This document shows positions 61,928 through 64,000 of a stretch of DNA of 64,000 bases, piece after piece (the stretch's first letter is position 1; every line of letters starts with the position of its first letter). The DNA is taken from positions 1,695,001-1,759,000 of the forward strand of contig NZ_JAUSVF010000001.1 of NCBI RefSeq assembly GCF_030814475.1. Direction: 5' to 3'. The translations under genes were made by a program, and so were the position numbers. The DNA is from Pararhizobium capsulatum DSM 1112 (lineage in GTDB: Bacteria > Pseudomonadota > Alphaproteobacteria > Rhizobiales > Rhizobiaceae). The notes beneath the pieces are model-generated. The model had not been told where the DNA came from, searched no databases, and worked only from the letters and a program-made list of their open reading frames with translations.

Positions 61928-62401
61928 ATGAGCGTTTCAACCTGCCTGTGGTATGTCGATGAAGCCGAGAAGGCTGCGAATTTCTATGTTTCGCTGATCC
62001 CCAATTCCAAGGTCGGGCGCATCACGCGCTATCCCAGCGACAACCGGGAGGCTTCGGTCGGCGGCGTGCTGACGGTTGAGTTCAAGCTCAACGGCCAGGC
62101 CTTCTTCGGGCTGAACGGCGGCGAGCCGGCGCAATATACACATGCCATGTCGGTTTCCGTCGTCTGTGAGGACCAGGCGGAGGTGGACCGGATCTGGGAT
62201 GCGCTGCTTGATGGCGGCGAGGCGGTGCAGTGTGGCTGGATCAAGGATCGCTGGGGCGTCAACTGGCAGATCATACCGAAGGTGCTGAACGAAGCGATCG
62301 GCAGCAGCGATCGCGCCGCTGCCCAGCGGGCTTTCCAGGCGATGATGACCATGGTCAAGATCGATGCAGCGGCTATCGAAAAGGCGCTTCGTGGAGAATG
62401 A
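61928..62401 (+). CDS. VOC-family protein (PhnB/YjdN-like)
   Basis: 157 residues of the vicinal-oxygen-chelate fold: TCLWYVDEAEKAANFYVSLI at the start, FKLNGQAFFGLNGGEPAQYT in the middle and GVNWQIIPKVLNEAIG near the end, matching the PhnB/3-demethylubiquinone-like group. These bind a metal in a dimer; many have no known activity. AAACGGAGGAGACCGAC upstream gives a good ribosome binding site. Divergent from oligopeptidase B. Confidence 0.88.
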   Translation: MSVSTCLWYVDEAEKAANFYVSLIPNSKVGRITRYPSDNREASVGGVLTVEFKLNGQAFFGLNGGEPAQYTHAMSVSVVCEDQAEVDRIWDALLDGGEAVQCGWIKDRWGVNWQIIPKVLNEAIGSSDRAAAQRAFQAMMTMVKIDAAAIEKALRGE

Positions 62402-62608
62402 CCGAGCTTCAGCGCGGCTATGCTCCGCGCCAACGACCCTGCAGCGATGAGACGGCATGAGTGATGAAGGCCCGGATATTGCGGGTCTCGGTCTGACGGT
62501 CGCTATAGCAGGCTTGGAAATCGAAGGGGCAGAGCCAGTTGTCACGCCGGGCTCGCCTCGATCCGTGTTACGAAAGAGCGGGGGATGCCACCCGCTTCAG
62601 CCAAACCC

Positions 62609-63574
62609 TCAAGCCTCCAGCTTCAACCCGATCCCCCAGGGATCGACCAGTGAATACCCTTCACCCGAGCGAGTCACCGGAATTTCCAGCTTCTCCAGCG
62701 CTGCCAATGCCGACTGCAGCTTCACCGGATCGTTGAACCGGATCGTGTAATCCGACAATCCCGTCATGTTGGCCTGACGCTTCGGGGCGCCGCGGGAGTT
62801 CCAGATGTTGGCGCCGATATGGTGATGATATTTGCCCGAGGAGAAGAAGCTTGCGCCGGGATAGGTCGCCATCAGGTCGAGGCCTAAGACGTCACGGAAG
62901 AAGCTGTTGGCTTCCGGTATGTTGGAGACCTGCAGGTGGATGTGGCCGATGGCTGTCCCGTCGGCCATGCCATCCCATTTGTCCTTCGGCGCCTCGTCGT
63001 AGATCGCCTGCAGGTCGAGCGGCAGCGTCGCCATCTTGACCATGCCGTCCTGCAGATACTCCCATTCCGCGCGCGGTCGGTCGCGGTAGACCTCGATGCC
63101 GTTGCCCTCGGGGTCGCCGAGATAGATGGCCTCACTCACCAGATGGTCGGAAGCGCCCTGCAACGGCACATTGTTGTGGGCGATATGGGCAAGCCAGCGG
63201 CCAAGCTCCGTGCGATCCGGCATCAGGAAGGCGGTGTGAAAGAGGCCGGGTGCATTGCGCGGGGCAATGGCGGCGTCGCCTTCGGTGGTCAACGTCAACA
63301 GCGGATGGCCGTCGACGCCCAGCACTTCACCGGATGCCGTCTTCTCGACCGGCTTCAGGCCCATGATCTGCTGATACCACGAAGAAATCATCGGCAGGTC
63401 GCGCACGATCAGATGCGAATGATCGACAAAGGCGGGCATTTGGATCGCATGGGTGGGTGCGGGGGTCGGCTCGGTCATGGCTGTGCTTTCTGCGCTTGCA
63501 TTCGTCGTGATACCTGTTGCTGCGATGGCCGCGGCGGAGGCCTTCAGGAAATCGCGTCTGTCGAGATCTGTCAT
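62609..63574 (-). CDS. Tat-exported two-VOC protein, catechol 2,3-dioxygenase-like
   Basis: 321 residues from the ATG at 63574 (GAGGGACAAGCC in front). Twin-arginine signal DRRDFLKASAAAIAATGI (about 5-25). Two VOC modules (about 50-170 and 185-315) with metal ligands typical of type I extradiol dioxygenases: His in DHSHLIVRDL, GHIHLQVSN, KYHHHIGAN. Resembles CatE/YfiE-type catechol 2,3-dioxygenases, which act in the cytoplasm, so a Tat signal is unexpected for this group. Function otherwise open. Confidence 0.85.
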   Translation of the reverse strand: MTDLDRRDFLKASAAAIAATGITTNASAESTAMTEPTPAPTHAIQMPAFVDHSHLIVRDLPMISSWYQQIMGLKPVEKTASGEVLGVDGHPLLTLTTEGDAAIAPRNAPGLFHTAFLMPDRTELGRWLAHIAHNNVPLQGASDHLVSEAIYLGDPEGNGIEVYRDRPRAEWEYLQDGMVKMATLPLDLQAIYDEAPKDKWDGMADGTAIGHIHLQVSNIPEANSFFRDVLGLDLMATYPGASFFSSGKYHHHIGANIWNSRGAPKRQANMTGLSDYTIRFNDPVKLQSALAALEKLEIPVTRSGEGYSLVDPWGIGLKLEA

Positions 63575-63835
63575 CGGCTTGTCCCTCTGTCGGTTCGAAT
63601 ATGGCCTTACGGCCAGATCGGCGAAAGCCGCGATATTGGAGATTGATTGTTCTCTCTTTGAAGACGATGGTTCACGATCATAACCGCTTGTTCCGGTTGC
63701 AAAGAGGGTCCTATAGTTGGGTTGACCTGCATCAATGCAGGCAGGCAACTTCCCGCCTAGAAGGGAAGGGCGAGGGCGTCGTCGTCCCCGCCTGTCGGGA
63801 CTTGGTATAAACTGCGGCAAGCAAAGGAGAGTTTG

Positions 63836-64000
63836 ATGTATTCCAAGATCGTCGTGCCGATTGCCATGGACCAGCTGGAACACGGAGAAGCCGTTATCGA
63901 GCGCGCAAAATCACTGCTCGATACGGGCGGCGAAATCATTCTTCTGAATGTGGTGGAAGATCTGAACGCATATGCGCAAGGCTATATGATTGTCGATTTT
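63836..64000 (+). CDS. Universal stress protein (UspA), 5' part, cut by window end
   Basis: 55 codons to the edge, no stop. The start (MYSKIVVPIAMDQLEHGEAV, then AKSLLDTGGEIILLNVVEDL) is the N-terminal strand-helix-strand of a UspA domain. AAAGGAGAGTTTG precedes the ATG. Cytoplasmic stress-response ATP/ADP-binding family; details beyond the edge cannot be judged. The gap 63575-63835 holds nothing recognised. Confidence 0.9.
   Translation, partial: MYSKIVVPIAMDQLEHGEAVIERAKSLLDTGGEIILLNVVEDLNAYAQGYMIVDF

Noticed and set aside
62457..62750. Short plus-strand frame (MSDEGPDIAGLGLTVAIAGL) after the VOC gene
   Set aside because: Overlaps the end of the minus-strand two-VOC gene in antisense and has no ribosome binding site.

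Overview
The window reads as chromosomal DNA of an alphaproteobacterium of the Rhizobiaceae (Rhizobium/Agrobacterium-like). This rests on GC-rich codon usage, the types of gene present (DUF1344 and DUF982 proteins, a DmeR/DmeF cobalt-nickel pair, GcvA-like LysR regulators, a Rhizobium etli-type asparaginase) and several copies of a mosaic palindromic repeat of the RIME type known from rhizobia. There are no ribosomal, replication, phage or symbiosis genes and I saw no tRNA or CRISPR array. It looks like ordinary core/accessory chromosome carrying many small transport, redox and regulatory units.

Layout. 1-6 kb: a split two-TM/pYEATS gene, EamA and HdeD membrane proteins, an EAL-CBS-GGDEF protein, a quinone oxidoreductase and a DUF982 protein. 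6-9.5 kb: a 24-codon ORF ending in a strong terminator, asparaginase, LysR, GST. 9.9-15.7 kb: a PAS-GAF-GGDEF-EAL protein, an L,D-transpeptidase, and a PAS histidine kinase overlapping a single-domain response regulator. 15.7-18.8 kb: divergent ohrR/ohr, the decayed 3' end of a secreted RTX-type protein, a LuxR solo, a broken higA. 18.9-31.6 kb: HerA-like ATPase, two LysR/MFS neighbourhoods, arylsulfatase, a membrane diguanylate cyclase, DUF922 protease-like protein, aldo/keto reductase. 31.7-40 kb: ChaC, tam, haloacid dehalogenase, tyrosine phosphatase, alcohol dehydrogenase, GNAT, branched-chain aminotransferase, sodB. 40.1-41.7 kb: one insertion sequence with inverted ends. 41.7-49.6 kb: hydrolase, Lrp, a frameshifted phosphoesterase, YafY regulator, LysE exporter, a cytochrome c'/di-haem cytochrome pair, HicAB, a GNAT gene behind what looks like a complete amino-acid attenuator, and BrnTA. 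49.6-64 kb: MerR sensor, DmeRF, membrane glucose dehydrogenase, methyltransferase, SelO, BBE-type oxidoreductase with an HxlR regulator, oligopeptidase B, two VOC proteins and the start of a universal stress protein.

Themes. Oxidative and redox defence (Ohr/OhrR, SodB, SelO, GST, quinone reductase, ChaC) and metal handling (MerR with divalent-metal cysteines, DmeRF) recur. Four multi-domain signalling proteins point to c-di-GMP and phosphorelay control.

The most interesting signals are (i) a 16-codon leader ORF with adjacent Trp-Tyr-Phe codons, a competing antiterminator, an intrinsic terminator and a Shine-Dalgarno-masking hairpin in front of a GNAT acetyltransferase, and (ii) six gene-breaking frameshifts that all have the same sign (one base missing), affecting the pYEATS gene, the RTX remnant, higA, the phosphoesterase and brnT. 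The second pattern suggests assembly deletions as much as biological decay. All functional calls are from reading the sequence; no database search was run.
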